Source: Calothrix sp. PCC 7716
GTDB lineage: Bacteria > Cyanobacteriota > Cyanobacteriia > Cyanobacteriales > Nostocaceae
DNA: 64,000 nucleotides
Assembly: GCF_019977735.1 (NCBI RefSeq)
Contig: NZ_AP025018.1
Location: 5,956,580-6,020,579 of the forward strand
Direction of reading: 5' to 3'
Below are positions 17,893 to 27,171 of the stretch, piece by piece. The notes under the pieces were generated by a model. That model was not told the DNA's origin and did not search any database. It worked only from the letters and a program-made list of their open reading frames with translations. A program made the position numbers and the translations under genes. Within the stretch, counting starts at the first letter, position 1; each line of letters begins with the position of its first letter.

Positions 17893-19311
17893 TTAAATTC
17901 CAATTTCAACAAGAACTTTTGCGAATGTTAGACCAGATACTCGTTCGCTATCTTCACGGGGTAAGGCAATTTTGACTTCAACAACTCTAGCGTCAACTTC
18001 TGCTGCTGGGTCTGTGTTGAGTACGTCTCTTTTACCAACTTTTCGACCAATTTCAGTCACAGTACCTTGTAGCTGTCCGTTGAAGGCGCCGTTCTCGCTA
18101 CTAATTGTTGCTTTTTGTCCGAGTCGAACTTTACCAATATTGTCTTCTGGTATTTCAGCGACAACTAACATTTCATCAGTACGTCCAATTTCTGCTATCC
18201 CATTTGAAGTCATAACTTCTCCGGGTTTGGTGTGAATTTTGAGAATTTCCCCAGAAATAGGCGCCTTGACGTAGCTTTGACTAAGTTCGTTTTCGGCTCT
18301 GCGCTGATTGGCAATTGCACTACTTACTTGGGCTTGGGCAATTTGAACGTTACTAGGACTGGTATCGCGGAGTTTGCTAAATCTAGACCTTTCTTCTTCG
18401 ATTTGCTTTTGTAAGGTCGCAATAGTTTTATCACGATTTACTCTTGCTTCGGTAATTTGCTGCTGTAATGTTGCAATCGTTTTTACCTGATTTGCGCGCG
18501 CTTCAGCTAGTTGCTGTTGTAAAGTCGCAATCGCTTGACGACGTTGTGCCTGACTTTCAGTAACTTGTGAAGAACTTGTTTGTGCAGCTAATCTTCTTCT
18601 GTCGCGTTCCTGTGCTGATATGGCGCCTTCGCGGAATAAAGTGTCATATCGTTCAAAATCAACTTCAGCGTTACGCTGTTCAGCTTGAGTACGTGCGACA
18701 GTAGCAGTTAAACTATCTGTTTGCCCACGCAATTCTGCTGCAATTCTATCTACAGTTGCTTGAGTAGCTATACGTTCTCCTTGCAACTGCGCTTGTAAAC
18801 GGTTAACAGCAGCTTGTTGAGCTTCGCTTTCTCCTCGTAACTGAGCTTGCAAACGATTGATTACCGCATTTTGCGCTTGCAGTTCTCTAGGTGAACCTGA
18901 TTTTACACTTCCTAAATTGGCACGAGTTTCAAGTAGCTTTGCTTTGGCTTCTTCTAAGGCAGCTTGGTTACTCTTAAAGTTATCCAAAACAGCAAGTACT
19001 TGGTCTTTTTTGACTCTTTCTCCCTCCCTGACTAAAATTTGGTCTACTCGAGTTGAGGTTTGTATTCCAGAAGTAGGAGCAGATACTCTAATCACTTCAC
19101 CGCGCGGTTCTAACCGTCCTACAGCATTAACGCTGTTAGCAACTGGTCTGTTAATAGGCGCCGCGTTGTTGAGGCTTTGAAGTTGCTGCCATTTTGCAAC
19201 TGTTAATACTCCTGCTGTAAGTAGTAAAGGTACAATTACAGCAAGTCCCCATGTATATTCCCGTCGTTCTCTAGGTCTTTCTGTCCCTGACTCTTCTGTC
19301 CATCTTGACAT
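17893..19311 (-). CDS. devB: DevB-type membrane fusion (HlyD) protein
   Basis: A 472-residue periplasmic adaptor. One membrane anchor (TWGLAVIVPLLLTAGVLTVA, about residues 20-40), a split biotinyl-lipoyl-like domain (GRLEPRGEVIRVSAPTSG and SYVKAPISGEILKIHTKPGE), and a long Gln/Arg/Ala-rich coiled hairpin in between (about 110-345) whose NRLQAQL and IATLQQQ heptads are internally repetitive. The beta-barrel follows (EIGRTDEMLVVAEIPEDNIGKV). It bridges the DevCA pump to an outer-membrane channel. First gene of the devBCA operon; I saw no clear GTA-N8-TAC NtcA site directly upstream. Confidence 0.94.
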   Translation of the reverse strand: MSRWTEESGTERPRERREYTWGLAVIVPLLLTAGVLTVAKWQQLQSLNNAAPINRPVANSVNAVGRLEPRGEVIRVSAPTSGIQTSTRVDQILVREGERVKKDQVLAVLDNFKSNQAALEEAKAKLLETRANLGSVKSGSPRELQAQNAVINRLQAQLRGESEAQQAAVNRLQAQLQGERIATQATVDRIAAELRGQTDSLTATVARTQAEQRNAEVDFERYDTLFREGAISAQERDRRRLAAQTSSSQVTESQAQRRQAIATLQQQLAEARANQVKTIATLQQQITEARVNRDKTIATLQKQIEEERSRFSKLRDTSPSNVQIAQAQVSSAIANQRRAENELSQSYVKAPISGEILKIHTKPGEVMTSNGIAEIGRTDEMLVVAEIPEDNIGKVRLGQKATISSENGAFNGQLQGTVTEIGRKVGKRDVLNTDPAAEVDARVVEVKIALPREDSERVSGLTFAKVLVEIGI

Positions 19312-20174
19312 GATTCGCTCTTTTAGTAATTGGTAGTTAATATGAGGTGTAAAGAGGTTTTGAGATTATTTATATTGTTTACTTACTGATGGAATTATTT
19401 TCATGACTTACGCGCTTGAAACCCGTTTTCTAAGTAAAATCGTCATTTTTATAAAAGATTTTAATCAAGAAACCGGGTTTCTATATTCTCAGTTAAATGT
19501 TAATTAATAGCTGTACATTAAGAGACAAATAGCATAATAATAACTTACCTTTGTAATGATTTATTTTTAATTTTAATCATCTCTCAAAATAGAATATGCT
19601 CATTGCTAACCTTATAGTATAATTGACATAGTTATTGAATAAGAAATTGAATAAAATAAAATTGTCAGAAACCGGGTTTCTTCATTGATGTCTAGTGATA
19701 AAAACAACAATTTGTCTGCGACAATGAATGCGTATAAACCCGGTTTCTTGGTTTCTTCGTTGATCTCTGGTAATAAAAACAACAATATTGCGTATAAACC
19801 CGGTTTCTTGATGTAGAGCTAACTGTTGTTTGCCATTATATATCTATTATCAAGATTTAGATTGATTTTATTCGTTTTATTTAAAGATTGGATAAATATT
19901 GATTTTAATGTAAAATATATCGCTGTTTTGATTAAATTTACTTTCTGAAAACACCTAATAACAATTAATACAATAATAATGTTGCAAATAAAACAGAAAC
20001 CGGGTTTCTTTATCAAAATCTTGTAAAAAAATGACGATTTTGCCTAGAAACCCGGTTTCTTAACGGTTAAAACAGAAACCAGAAACCTGGTTTCTTTGTC
20101 GATAATTTGTAATAAAAACGACGATTTGTCTGCGACAATGAATGGGTAGAAACCAGGTTTCTTAGCGGTTAAAA
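19312..20174. other. Repeat-filled intergenic region between devB and pcyA
   Basis: About 860 bases separating the start of devB from the end of pcyA. Nearly all of it from 19417 on consists of GAAACCCGGTTTC-type elements and their A+T-rich spacers. No credible gene; the devB promoter must lie in the first part (19312-19415). Confidence 0.7.
19417..20162. repeat. Cluster of AGAAACCCGGTTTCT palindromic elements
   Basis: At least eight copies of AGAAACCCGGTTTCT or its slight variants occur in both orientations. Pairs enclose a similar spacer of roughly 40-70 bases with the block TAATAAAAACGACGATTTGT (variants) and CTGCGACAATGAATG, so the unit looks like a small inverted-repeat element of roughly 100 bases, MITE-like, inserted several times or amplified in place. 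A second cluster is at 55548-55665 with the same flanking block (ATGAAGATTTGCCTAGAAACC). Confidence 0.85.
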
Positions 20175-20909
20175 CTAATTTGGTAAGTCAAACAGAACCG
20201 TAGTCATATAATGGTCAGCCCAATCGGAACCAAAAGCTTTTTCCAAAACTCGACGGGTTTTATCGTTTTGCTGTTGCTTAGTACAATAATTACGCTGTCC
20301 AGCTAGAATTTCTGTTGCTTGCTCTGGTGGAACAGGTTTAGAGTTGATGGCCAAGTGACAGTGTATGTTCAAAAAGTCTCGAACAAGCGATACAAATTTT
20401 TCCTCTTCTTCGTCACCAGAGGGACGTACAAAAGTGCAAAACTCAGAAAATATATCGCCCCATTGGGGTAACTCGCGCTCTGTTGAAAAGTTTGGAGGTT
20501 CGAGTGCTGATAGTGCTTTATTGTATGCTTCTGGTAAAGTGCGTGAATTAACTGGTGACAAGTCTACAATTGCAGCACTGATTTGTCCTCTACCACCAAC
20601 TAAGTCACAACCAAACATTGGTAAATTATACTCAGGGCGAGGAAACATCACGCAATGTAAAATGTCAAGCATGTTTCCTACGCGCGCTAGTTCCAGATGA
20701 ATTTTCCGAAATTGAGGTGTTTGATAGCAGCGATTTTCAATCACCAATTTCTCACCCTCTAGTTTACCTTCAACATATCCTAGCTCTGGGGGCAAAGTAT
20801 AAGGCGATAAATCGAGCTTATATTGCCAAACCTCTTCGATACAATCAGCTAATTGACGAATAAGTGGGTGTTGTTGCTCACGCACTGAGGGCATAGAAGT
20901 TTTTGACAT
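20175..20909 (-). CDS. pcyA: Phycocyanobilin:ferredoxin oxidoreductase PcyA
   Basis: A 244-residue ferredoxin-dependent bilin reductase that converts biliverdin IXalpha to phycocyanobilin, the chromophore of phycocyanin, allophycocyanin and cyanobacterial phytochromes. Diagnostic blocks: [20 protein letters not shown] with H85 and [20 protein letters not shown] with D102, which correspond to the catalytic His88/Asp105 of the Synechocystis enzyme. The C-terminal [17 protein letters not shown] block is also typical. Length is normal. Monocistronic. Confidence 0.97.
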   Translation of the reverse strand: MSKTSMPSVREQQHPLIRQLADCIEEVWQYKLDLSPYTLPPELGYVEGKLEGEKLVIENRCYQTPQFRKIHLELARVGNMLDILHCVMFPRPEYNLPMFGCDLVGGRGQISAAIVDLSPVNSRTLPEAYNKALSALEPPNFSTERELPQWGDIFSEFCTFVRPSGDEEEEKFVSLVRDFLNIHCHLAINSKPVPPEQATEILAGQRNYCTKQQQNDKTRRVLEKAFGSDWADHYMTTVLFDLPN

Positions 20910-21001
20910 ATCTTAATTTAATTAAAGAATATTATCTATTCGCCAGTGTACCGCCCCTCGTGTACCATGTACCACTGCACAGGCGCCCTCTCGTGCCGAT
21001 G

Positions 21002-21676
21002 CTACGCTGCTGGTAGTGGTTGTTTGGTTTTGGCTTGTAAGGCGATGGGGTCTATGGGTTTTAATTCTCCGTGGCTGATATTCCAGCAATAATCTGCTAT
21101 TTCTAGCATGTCACCTGCGTCGTGTGTGACTACTAATAGTGTCCAGTGCTGTTTTAATTTGGCGAGTAGGTTTACTAACTGGCGCCGCATTGACCAGTCT
21201 AAACCAGCGGTAGGTTCGTCTAATAATAATATATGTGGCTGGCGAATTAATTGTACTGCTAGTGCTAGGCGCCTTTGTTGACCTCCACTTAGAGCATGTG
21301 GTTTGGTCGATAAAGATAAATGGTCTAGTCCAACTTCGGCAAGTGCTTCTCTAACTCTTTCGGTACCTATCTCTGGATGTCCTAACCGCAATTCCTCTAA
21401 AATTGTTCCACCACAAAAGTGACGTTCTGGAAACTGAAATACTAATCCAGCTAGTTGCTGCATCTGTTCTGGGACAAGTTCTTGTTCGCGCCAAAACATT
21501 TTTCCGGAAGTTGGTTCGGCGAGTCCTGATAAAATTTCGAGCATTGTACTTTTACCAGAACCGCTTGGCCCAATAATTAGACCGAGCTTTTGAGATTCTA
21601 GGTCTAAGTTAACAGATTTGAGAATTGGGTCTGGGCAAGCGGTAGGATGATAGGTCAGGTTTCTGAGATAGAGCAT
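21002..21676 (-). CDS. ABC transporter ATP-binding protein (CbiO/EcfA-like)
   Basis: A 224-residue stand-alone ATPase: Walker A GPSGSGKST (residues 36-44), Q-loop VFQFPERHFCGGTI (the FPE variant typical of energy-coupling-factor and CbiO ATPases), signature LSGGQQRR, Walker B ILLLDEPTAGLD and VTHD. No permease gene is adjacent, so partners are encoded elsewhere. Related plastid and cyanobacterial proteins have been linked to metal transport, but the substrate here is unknown. Confidence 0.9.
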   Translation of the reverse strand: MLYLRNLTYHPTACPDPILKSVNLDLESQKLGLIIGPSGSGKSTMLEILSGLAEPTSGKMFWREQELVPEQMQQLAGLVFQFPERHFCGGTILEELRLGHPEIGTERVREALAEVGLDHLSLSTKPHALSGGQQRRLALAVQLIRQPHILLLDEPTAGLDWSMRRQLVNLLAKLKQHWTLLVVTHDAGDMLEIADYCWNISHGELKPIDPIALQAKTKQPLPAA

Positions 21677-21939
21677 TTGTTAAGATTACCAAAAAAAGGC
21701 AGCAACTTACTTATTAACTACACTACGAACGACGATAAAGTTCCGAAAGATTCCATGATTAGTGGAAAAATTCTTATACCTGTTACATCTCCATTGTGGC
21801 TTGGGAACCTAAAAAAATCACCAATGTCAGCTACCGTAGGAGCAACAAACGCAACCTGTGCGCTGGCAATAGGGGATAGTTATTGCGATTATAAGTAACA
21901 TATAAAACAGCTACAATAGTATAATCACTGGGGAAGTTT

Positions 21940-22872
21940 ATGGACAAACGGTTTTGTTATCCATCAATCCACACTTTTAATTTAACAAAACTCGCAAGTG
22001 CAGGATTGGCGGTATTTGTTACACTTAGCAGCACACTAGGCGCCAATGCTTTGGATCCATTCCGAACGACTCAACCGCGTAACATTGGCGACAACACAGA
22101 AGCCGCATTTAAAGCTATTTTTTTACAGGGAGATTACCAAGCTGCCGACCGTTTTTTGCAAAAGGCAATAGCTACAGAGCCTTCGGAACCTCTCGCGTAT
22201 GCTATGAAAGCTTCATTGGCGTATACAAATAATGATATTGCTGGGCTTGATACTTACAGTCAGAAAACCCTACAAACTGCTCAAAAGTTAATTACTACTG
22301 ATGCACTGCGTGGTAATTTATACGCAGCAGTTGGAGAGTTTTTGGGAGGTGCAGTTATTTTAACTCGTCAGGGAACAGTGAATGGGGCGCCTGCTGCTTT
22401 GAGTAGACTACGAAAAGTGTATGATCTTTTAGATAAAGCAGAAAAAATATCACCGCAAGACCCAGAGTTGAATTTATTGAAGGGTTACATGGACTTGATG
22501 TTAGCCGTCAACTTACCATTTGCCGACCCATCCCAAGCTATCCAGCGTTTAGAAAAAAATGCAGCTCCTCAATATCTGGCAGATAGAGGTATTGCTATTG
22601 CTTACCGCGACTTAAAGCAGTACGATAAAGGGCTTCAATATGCCGACAGAGCATTAAAAGGTACACCAGATAATCCAGAAGTACAATATTTAAAGGCACA
22701 GATTTTACGCGCGAAAGCCAATAAAGACAAAAACCCAACCATGATGCGCGAAGCTGTAAGCATGTTCGATAAAGCTTTAACTAGAAAATCTCAGCTTCCG
22801 TCTGGGTTGGTCAAGCAAATTGAACGCGAACGACGTAACGCCGATAGTAGTGTAGCTAATTTAGGGAAATAA
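21940..22872 (+). CDS. Secreted TPR protein (Sll0314/Alr1548-like)
   Basis: A 310-residue protein with an N-terminal signal segment (about residues 15-38, LASAGLAVFVTLSSTLGANA, cleavage after NALA-like ANA). The rest is helical with tetratricopeptide-like units: AAFKAIFLQGDYQAADRFLQ, PSEPLAYAMKASLAYTN, and near the C-terminus GIAIAYRDLKQYDKGLQYAD with PDNPEVQYLKAQILRAKA. The sequence fits a cyanobacterial family annotated only by its repeat content. It is probably periplasmic and involved in protein-protein contacts. Followed by the DUF3531 gene, 60 bases on. Confidence 0.82.
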   Translation: MDKRFCYPSIHTFNLTKLASAGLAVFVTLSSTLGANALDPFRTTQPRNIGDNTEAAFKAIFLQGDYQAADRFLQKAIATEPSEPLAYAMKASLAYTNNDIAGLDTYSQKTLQTAQKLITTDALRGNLYAAVGEFLGGAVILTRQGTVNGAPAALSRLRKVYDLLDKAEKISPQDPELNLLKGYMDLMLAVNLPFADPSQAIQRLEKNAAPQYLADRGIAIAYRDLKQYDKGLQYADRALKGTPDNPEVQYLKAQILRAKANKDKNPTMMREAVSMFDKALTRKSQLPSGLVKQIERERRNADSSVANLGK

Positions 22873-22932
22873 GATAAGGAAGGCGGGTAAGGAAGTATAT
22901 TAGATTGTGATTCTCTTTCCCCCTTCCCTTTT

Positions 22933-23385
22933 ATGCTTGTACAGTTCCGTGAGTTTAACCCTTTTGATATTTGGATTTGGTTTAAATTTAGTACCGTACC
23001 ATCACAACGCGAGAAAGAATTTGTTGAAGAGGCTTTTAGTTCTTGGTTTTACTTAGGTAAATTAGGCGCCTTCAACGCTGAGAATCTTCAAGTTCAGGAT
23101 ACTGGTTTAGAACTGAGCTATATGAGCTATGACCAAGACGCTTACGATAAAAGCTTAAAAGCGCTCATGCACAACATGGGTGAATTTGAGTACGAAGGAC
23201 AATGGGGACGCTGTTGGTTTGATTTAGGTACTAGTGATGCTATTGCACTAGATGTTATTATCAACGCCCTTGCCCAAATCAGTGAAGAATACGTAGTAAT
23301 TGAAGAATTATACATCGGTGGTGAAAATTCAGATTGGCCAGTTGAAGACAGCGAAAGCCGCCCTTCTTTCATTTACGATAACTAG
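22933..23385 (+). CDS. DUF3531 family protein
   Basis: A 150-residue soluble, acidic protein beginning MLVQFREFNPFDIWIWFKF, the conserved start of the DUF3531 family found in cyanobacteria and plant plastids. Further conserved parts are QREKEFVEEAFSSWFYLGKLG, the YEGQWGRCWFDLGTSDAIA block and the acidic C-terminus. Function is unknown. A Nudix gene follows 26 bases downstream, so the two may be co-transcribed. Confidence 0.85.
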   Translation: MLVQFREFNPFDIWIWFKFSTVPSQREKEFVEEAFSSWFYLGKLGAFNAENLQVQDTGLELSYMSYDQDAYDKSLKALMHNMGEFEYEGQWGRCWFDLGTSDAIALDVIINALAQISEEYVVIEELYIGGENSDWPVEDSESRPSFIYDN

Positions 23386-23411
23386 GTTATATTTAATATT
23401 ATCTCAAAACA

Positions 23412-23843
23412 ATGTATAAAGAAGGTGAAATTAGACTCATCGCTCTCGGTTTAATCCGCAACGGCGCCAATCAAGTATTTGTTTCCGAAGGTTATGACCC
23501 TGTAAAACAAAATACATTCTACCGCGCAATGGGTGGAGGTGTTGACTTTGGCGAAACTAGTTTAGAGGCACTAAAGCGCGAATTTCAAGAAGAAATTCAA
23601 GCCGAGTTACAAAATATTCGCTACCTCGGATGTTTAGAAAATCTATTTACCTTCAACGGTAAACCAGGTCATGAAATTATCCAGCTATACGAATGTGATT
23701 TTGTTGACCCCAAATATTACGAGCTTCAACGTCAAGAATTTACCGAAGGAGAACGTAAAAAAGTAGCTGTCTGGGTTGATATTAATCGCTGTAAATCTGG
23801 AGAATTAAGACTAGTACCCGAACAATTTTTAAACTACTTGTAA
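23412..23843 (+). CDS. Nudix hydrolase
   Basis: A 143-residue protein with a complete Nudix box: GGGVDFGETSLEALKREF then QEEI (residues about 41-60; G-x5-E-x7-R-E-x2-E-E). Such enzymes hydrolyse nucleoside diphosphates linked to another moiety; the substrate is not predictable from sequence. IRLIALGLIRNGANQVFVSEGYD is the first strand pair. It lies 26 bases after the DUF3531 gene. A hairpin repeat follows the stop. Confidence 0.93.
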   Translation: MYKEGEIRLIALGLIRNGANQVFVSEGYDPVKQNTFYRAMGGGVDFGETSLEALKREFQEEIQAELQNIRYLGCLENLFTFNGKPGHEIIQLYECDFVDPKYYELQRQEFTEGERKKVAVWVDINRCKSGELRLVPEQFLNYL

Positions 23844-23852
23844 TTTCTTGTG

Positions 23853-23873
23853 GCACAGGCATCCTGCCTGTGC
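23853..23873. repeat. GCACAGGCA palindromic repeat after the Nudix gene
   Basis: GCACAGGCA-TCC-TGCCTGTGC, a 9-bp perfect stem 10 bases after the Nudix stop, followed 12 bases later by a run of seven T. It belongs to the same family as 8889-8909 and could terminate transcription. Confidence 0.7.
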
Positions 23874-23978
23874 AGTCAATATACTTTTTTTACCACAGAG
23901 GCACAGAGAACACAGAGAGGAACTTATAGGTCTAAATAGTCATCTTTTACACCTATAATTCCTTAATAATAACTACTC

Positions 23979-25391
23979 ATGTCAAATCGGTTACTTAAAC
24001 CAATATTAATACTCTTATCTGTATTTCCCATATTTTCTAGCTTTGGATGCGCGCACGCGACCACAACAAATACAATAATTGCCCAAACACCAACCAAACC
24101 AGCACCACAAGAAGTTTTACAAATAGGAGAAGTACGCGCGTTACCTGGCAAACTTAATACAGTTCCCGTTTTCAACAGTAACAGTCCCGAATGGGTGAAA
24201 AAAGAAGGAATATTACTCTCCACATTCCCCAATACTGGTAAAACAACCCCAGCAGCACATCTTAACTACCCATTTCAAGGACGCTTTGATTTATTCGCGC
24301 ATCATTATACTCATACTCCCAAAGATTTGCAAACGCTGTATATCGGGGTAATATTACACAACCCTAGCAGCAAACCAGTAACCGTTAATGTACTACAGGC
24401 CGCAAGTTATTTAATGCAAGAGGCGCCGTTTGTAACTCTACCTCCATATATTGAAAACAACGACGGCAAAACTTATTCAGGCCCTGGCGCCAGAGCAGTT
24501 GCGGATGTATTACGGGGAGTTCGGCAAAAAGAATTTCCGGCAAAAATAGTAATTCCACCACGTTCATACCGAATGTTAATAAATGGTTCTATACCAGTGC
24601 GTGGATTAGAAAGACCAGTAAATGGACGCTCTAGCTTTATGCGTTTACAAAGCAGTGGCAAAATATACGCCGCTAGCATGGCAATGTTTGCTCGTAAAAA
24701 TAATGATGGCAGTGAACGGGCGCCTAATCTTACAGAATGGCAAAATTTACTAAACACCGGAAACTTCGCAGGGCCACGTGACAAAATTCCAACACCTCCC
24801 GACGCAACAGGTGGACAATTAATATATGGACGTGTAGCAGGAGTATCACAAGGTTCACAATGGCAAGCAACACTCGCTGATAAAAACTCCACAACCCTAA
24901 AAATACCCCAACCAGGAAAAAGCATTTCTTATGGTTTAGTGACATTGCGAGGAGGTCGTTTAGGTACCGAACAAAACCAAACAGCAAAAATGTTAGTGCG
25001 TTACCCAGACACTGCATACGAAGCACACGGTAACTATGGAATTGAATATAATCTCAACTTGCCATTACACAACAACACCAATAAAACACAAACAGTAGGT
25101 ATCACCTTAGAAACACCATTAAAAGAAGACAAACTTTCTCAAGGTAACTTACGCTTCCGCAAACCCTCATTAGACTTTCCATTCTTTAGAGGAACAGTTC
25201 GAGTCAAATATACCGACGACCAAGGCAAACAACTAACTCGTTACGTACACCTATGGCACCGAACCGCACAAATTATAGAACCACTGGTAAAAATAACAAT
25301 GCCAGCTAATAGTAGGCGCCAAATACAAGTAGACTTAATCTACCCACCAGACTCCACACCACCTCATGTTTTGACGGTGAAAGCATATTAA
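23979..25391 (+). CDS. DUF3370 family secreted protein
   Basis: A 470-residue protein with an N-terminal hydrophobic signal (ILILLSVFPIFSSFGCAHA; the SSFGC context could be a lipobox with lipidated Cys). The mature part matches the cyanobacterial DUF3370 family: GEVRALPGKLNTVPVFNSNSPEW, FDLFAHHYTH, YIGVILHNPSSKPVTVNVLQ, APFVTLPPYIENNDGKTYSGPG and the C-terminal RYVHLWHRTAQI. These blocks look like beta-sandwich segments. Function is unknown; it should reside in the periplasm or at the outer surface. Confidence 0.88.
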   Translation: MSNRLLKPILILLSVFPIFSSFGCAHATTTNTIIAQTPTKPAPQEVLQIGEVRALPGKLNTVPVFNSNSPEWVKKEGILLSTFPNTGKTTPAAHLNYPFQGRFDLFAHHYTHTPKDLQTLYIGVILHNPSSKPVTVNVLQAASYLMQEAPFVTLPPYIENNDGKTYSGPGARAVADVLRGVRQKEFPAKIVIPPRSYRMLINGSIPVRGLERPVNGRSSFMRLQSSGKIYAASMAMFARKNNDGSERAPNLTEWQNLLNTGNFAGPRDKIPTPPDATGGQLIYGRVAGVSQGSQWQATLADKNSTTLKIPQPGKSISYGLVTLRGGRLGTEQNQTAKMLVRYPDTAYEAHGNYGIEYNLNLPLHNNTNKTQTVGITLETPLKEDKLSQGNLRFRKPSLDFPFFRGTVRVKYTDDQGKQLTRYVHLWHRTAQIIEPLVKITMPANSRRQIQVDLIYPPDSTPPHVLTVKAY

Positions 25392-25768
25392 ATTGTAGGG
25401 AGGGACGGGCAAGGATGCTCCGAACTTTGCCAGAAGAATAATCTCCTGGCAAGTTCTCTCCATCCCACAAGAGTTTTATTAATAAGTATATACATTATTA
25501 AAAATGTCAACTTGTCATTCTGAGCGTAGCGAAGAATCTAAAGTCTTGTAGTAAAAGTAAGAATAATAATTGTCATTCTGAACGTAGTGAAGAATCTAAA
25601 ATCTCATTGTATATTAAGATGTCTCACTGCGTTCAATATGACACTTGAAGAAACGTTTAGAACATTCGATTATATATTCAACAGCTTATTATATAATTTA
25701 TTTGGGATAATGCATCAATATCTTCTGGTATAGATTATGAGCTTTTGTAGTCAATAGAGGCAGTAATC
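25392..25768. other. Intergenic region with CATTCTGAGCGTAGCGAAG repeats
   Basis: About 375 bases without a gene. It contains a degraded GGGACGGGCAAGGATGC repeat just after the DUF3370 stop and two copies of the TGTCATTCTGAGCGTAGCGA unit. The rest is A+T-rich and probably holds the promoter of the next gene. Confidence 0.65.
25513..25600. repeat. Two TGTCATTCTGARCGTAGYGA repeats
   Basis: Direct copies at 25513-25542 and 25571-25600 differ at few positions and both continue into GAATCTAAA. This is a widespread dispersed bacterial repeat; the 8771-8822 units look like a diverged inverse form. Confidence 0.85.
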
Positions 25769-26080
25769 ATGATTTGGACATATAGGGTTTTCCGTGATAA
25801 CCAGGGATGTTACTCCATTCGCGAAGTATTTTATAATAGAGATAACAAAATTGTAAGCTATAGTAAATCCCCAGTAGCTATAGTCGGCGCCTCTGTTCAA
25901 GAACTAATGCAACTAGTCCAATGGTTTAGAGAAGCATTCGATTTGCCCGTTTTATCACTCGAAGAAGTTGATAATGAAATTACAACACAGCCTAAGAGTC
26001 ATAAATCAGACCGTAGTAAAAATATTTCTTTACGACAGGTCATTGCTGAATTATCTACAGATGTTGATGCAGTTAGCTAA
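25769..26080 (+). CDS. Small hypothetical protein, cyanobacterial
   Basis: A 103-residue soluble protein starting MIWTYRVFRDNQGCYSIREVF. The first 75 residues look folded: two beta-strands with a conserved-looking aromatic core, then a helix (SVQELMQLVQWFREAFDLPVL) and an acidic link; the tail is polar. I recognise no named domain. Coding is supported by codon use like the neighbours, a clean ATG and a GGCGCC site within. It stands alone, 130 bases before rsmG. Confidence 0.7.
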   Translation: MIWTYRVFRDNQGCYSIREVFYNRDNKIVSYSKSPVAIVGASVQELMQLVQWFREAFDLPVLSLEEVDNEITTQPKSHKSDRSKNISLRQVIAELSTDVDAVS

Positions 26081-26212
26081 GAAAATTTCAATTTAAAGGG
26101 AAGGCAATGTCTTTGTGTAAGTCGCTTATTTTAGATGGTAAGATTGGCTAGCCGCACCCTACTTTATATTTATATGTACGTAAGTGCGTTACTTCTCGTT
26201 TATTTTTAGCTT

Positions 26213-26950
26213 GTGGATGACTTAACTTTGCCTCAATTGCCAGAAATGACTGATATTTGGCAGCAAACTCTTGGTTGGCAACCTGACGCTCAACAACAAT
26301 CACTGTTTCAGCAGTTGTATGAATTAATTCTTGTCGGCAACAAACAACTTAACCTTACCCGTATTACTGACCCACAAGAATTTTGGGAAAAACATTTATG
26401 GGATTCTTTACGGGGAATTAAACAGTTTTTAGCAGCAAGTAAGAAGTTAGCTGTAATTGATATAGGTACAGGCGCCGGATTTCCTGGTATTCCTACTGCA
26501 ATGACAGTAGCCAATTGTACAGTTGATTTACTTGACTCAACGCAAAAAAAGATTACTTTTCTTGAAAAAACCTCAGCAGAATTAAATCTAAGTAACGTTA
26601 AAACAATTGTCGGTAGAGCAGAAGAAATAGGTCAACTACGAACTTATCGTGGAAAGTATGATGTTGCTTTAATTCGGGCAGTTGCTACTGCGACAGTTTG
26701 CGCTGAGTATGCTTTGCCCTTGCTTAAACAAAATGGCTTGGCTGTTATTTATCGCGGAACTTGGGCGCCTTCTGAAAACCTTGCTCTAGAGAATGCGGTT
26801 GAAGAACTTGGTGGTGTAATTGAAAACGTAGAAGAATTTACAACACCATTAACAAATAGTATTCGCCACTGTATTTATTTACGAAAAGTCTCACAAACGC
26901 CCGCAAAATATCCGCGTGCGGTAGGTGTGCCAACACAGCGACCACTTTGA
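26213..26950 (+). CDS. rsmG: 16S rRNA m7G527 methyltransferase RsmG (GidB)
   Basis: A 245-residue SAM-dependent enzyme methylating G527 of 16S rRNA. Motif I VIDIGTGAGFPGIP, LTRITDPQEFWEKHLWDSL and KYDVALIRAVA are family hallmarks. The start is taken as GTG 26213; an internal ATG (MTDIWQQTLGW, residue 11) is an alternative that still leaves the whole fold. The C-terminal tail after IRHCIYLRK is not conserved and ends in PRAVGVPTQRP. Isolated here from other gid genes, as usual in cyanobacteria. Confidence 0.95.
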   Translation: MDDLTLPQLPEMTDIWQQTLGWQPDAQQQSLFQQLYELILVGNKQLNLTRITDPQEFWEKHLWDSLRGIKQFLAASKKLAVIDIGTGAGFPGIPTAMTVANCTVDLLDSTQKKITFLEKTSAELNLSNVKTIVGRAEEIGQLRTYRGKYDVALIRAVATATVCAEYALPLLKQNGLAVIYRGTWAPSENLALENAVEELGGVIENVEEFTTPLTNSIRHCIYLRKVSQTPAKYPRAVGVPTQRPL

Positions 26951-27171
26951 ACAAGCAGCTAGATTAACTGCTGTATCGGATATGCTGTTCTATTTCCAAC
27001 TCAGCCCGCCTGATGATAGAAACAGGAGAAAAATGGGCACAATAAGTAGGCAAATGTAACTTAACGCTCATAAATGCTCAAAAATACTAAATTATACCCT
27101 CAAATGCCCCAAATTGGCATTGGCGAATAAAGCATTGATGAAGTTGCAACTACTATTCGGAGTAACTAATA

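Noticed and set aside
19819-20016. 65-residue minus-strand ORF between devB and pcyA
   Set aside because: Lies within the AGAAACCCGGTTTCT repeat cluster and A+T-rich spacer; composition is non-coding.
21647-21898. 83-residue plus-strand ORF before the TPR gene
   Set aside because: Starts inside the opposite-strand ABC ATPase gene, no recognised pattern and no ribosome-binding site; treated as chance.
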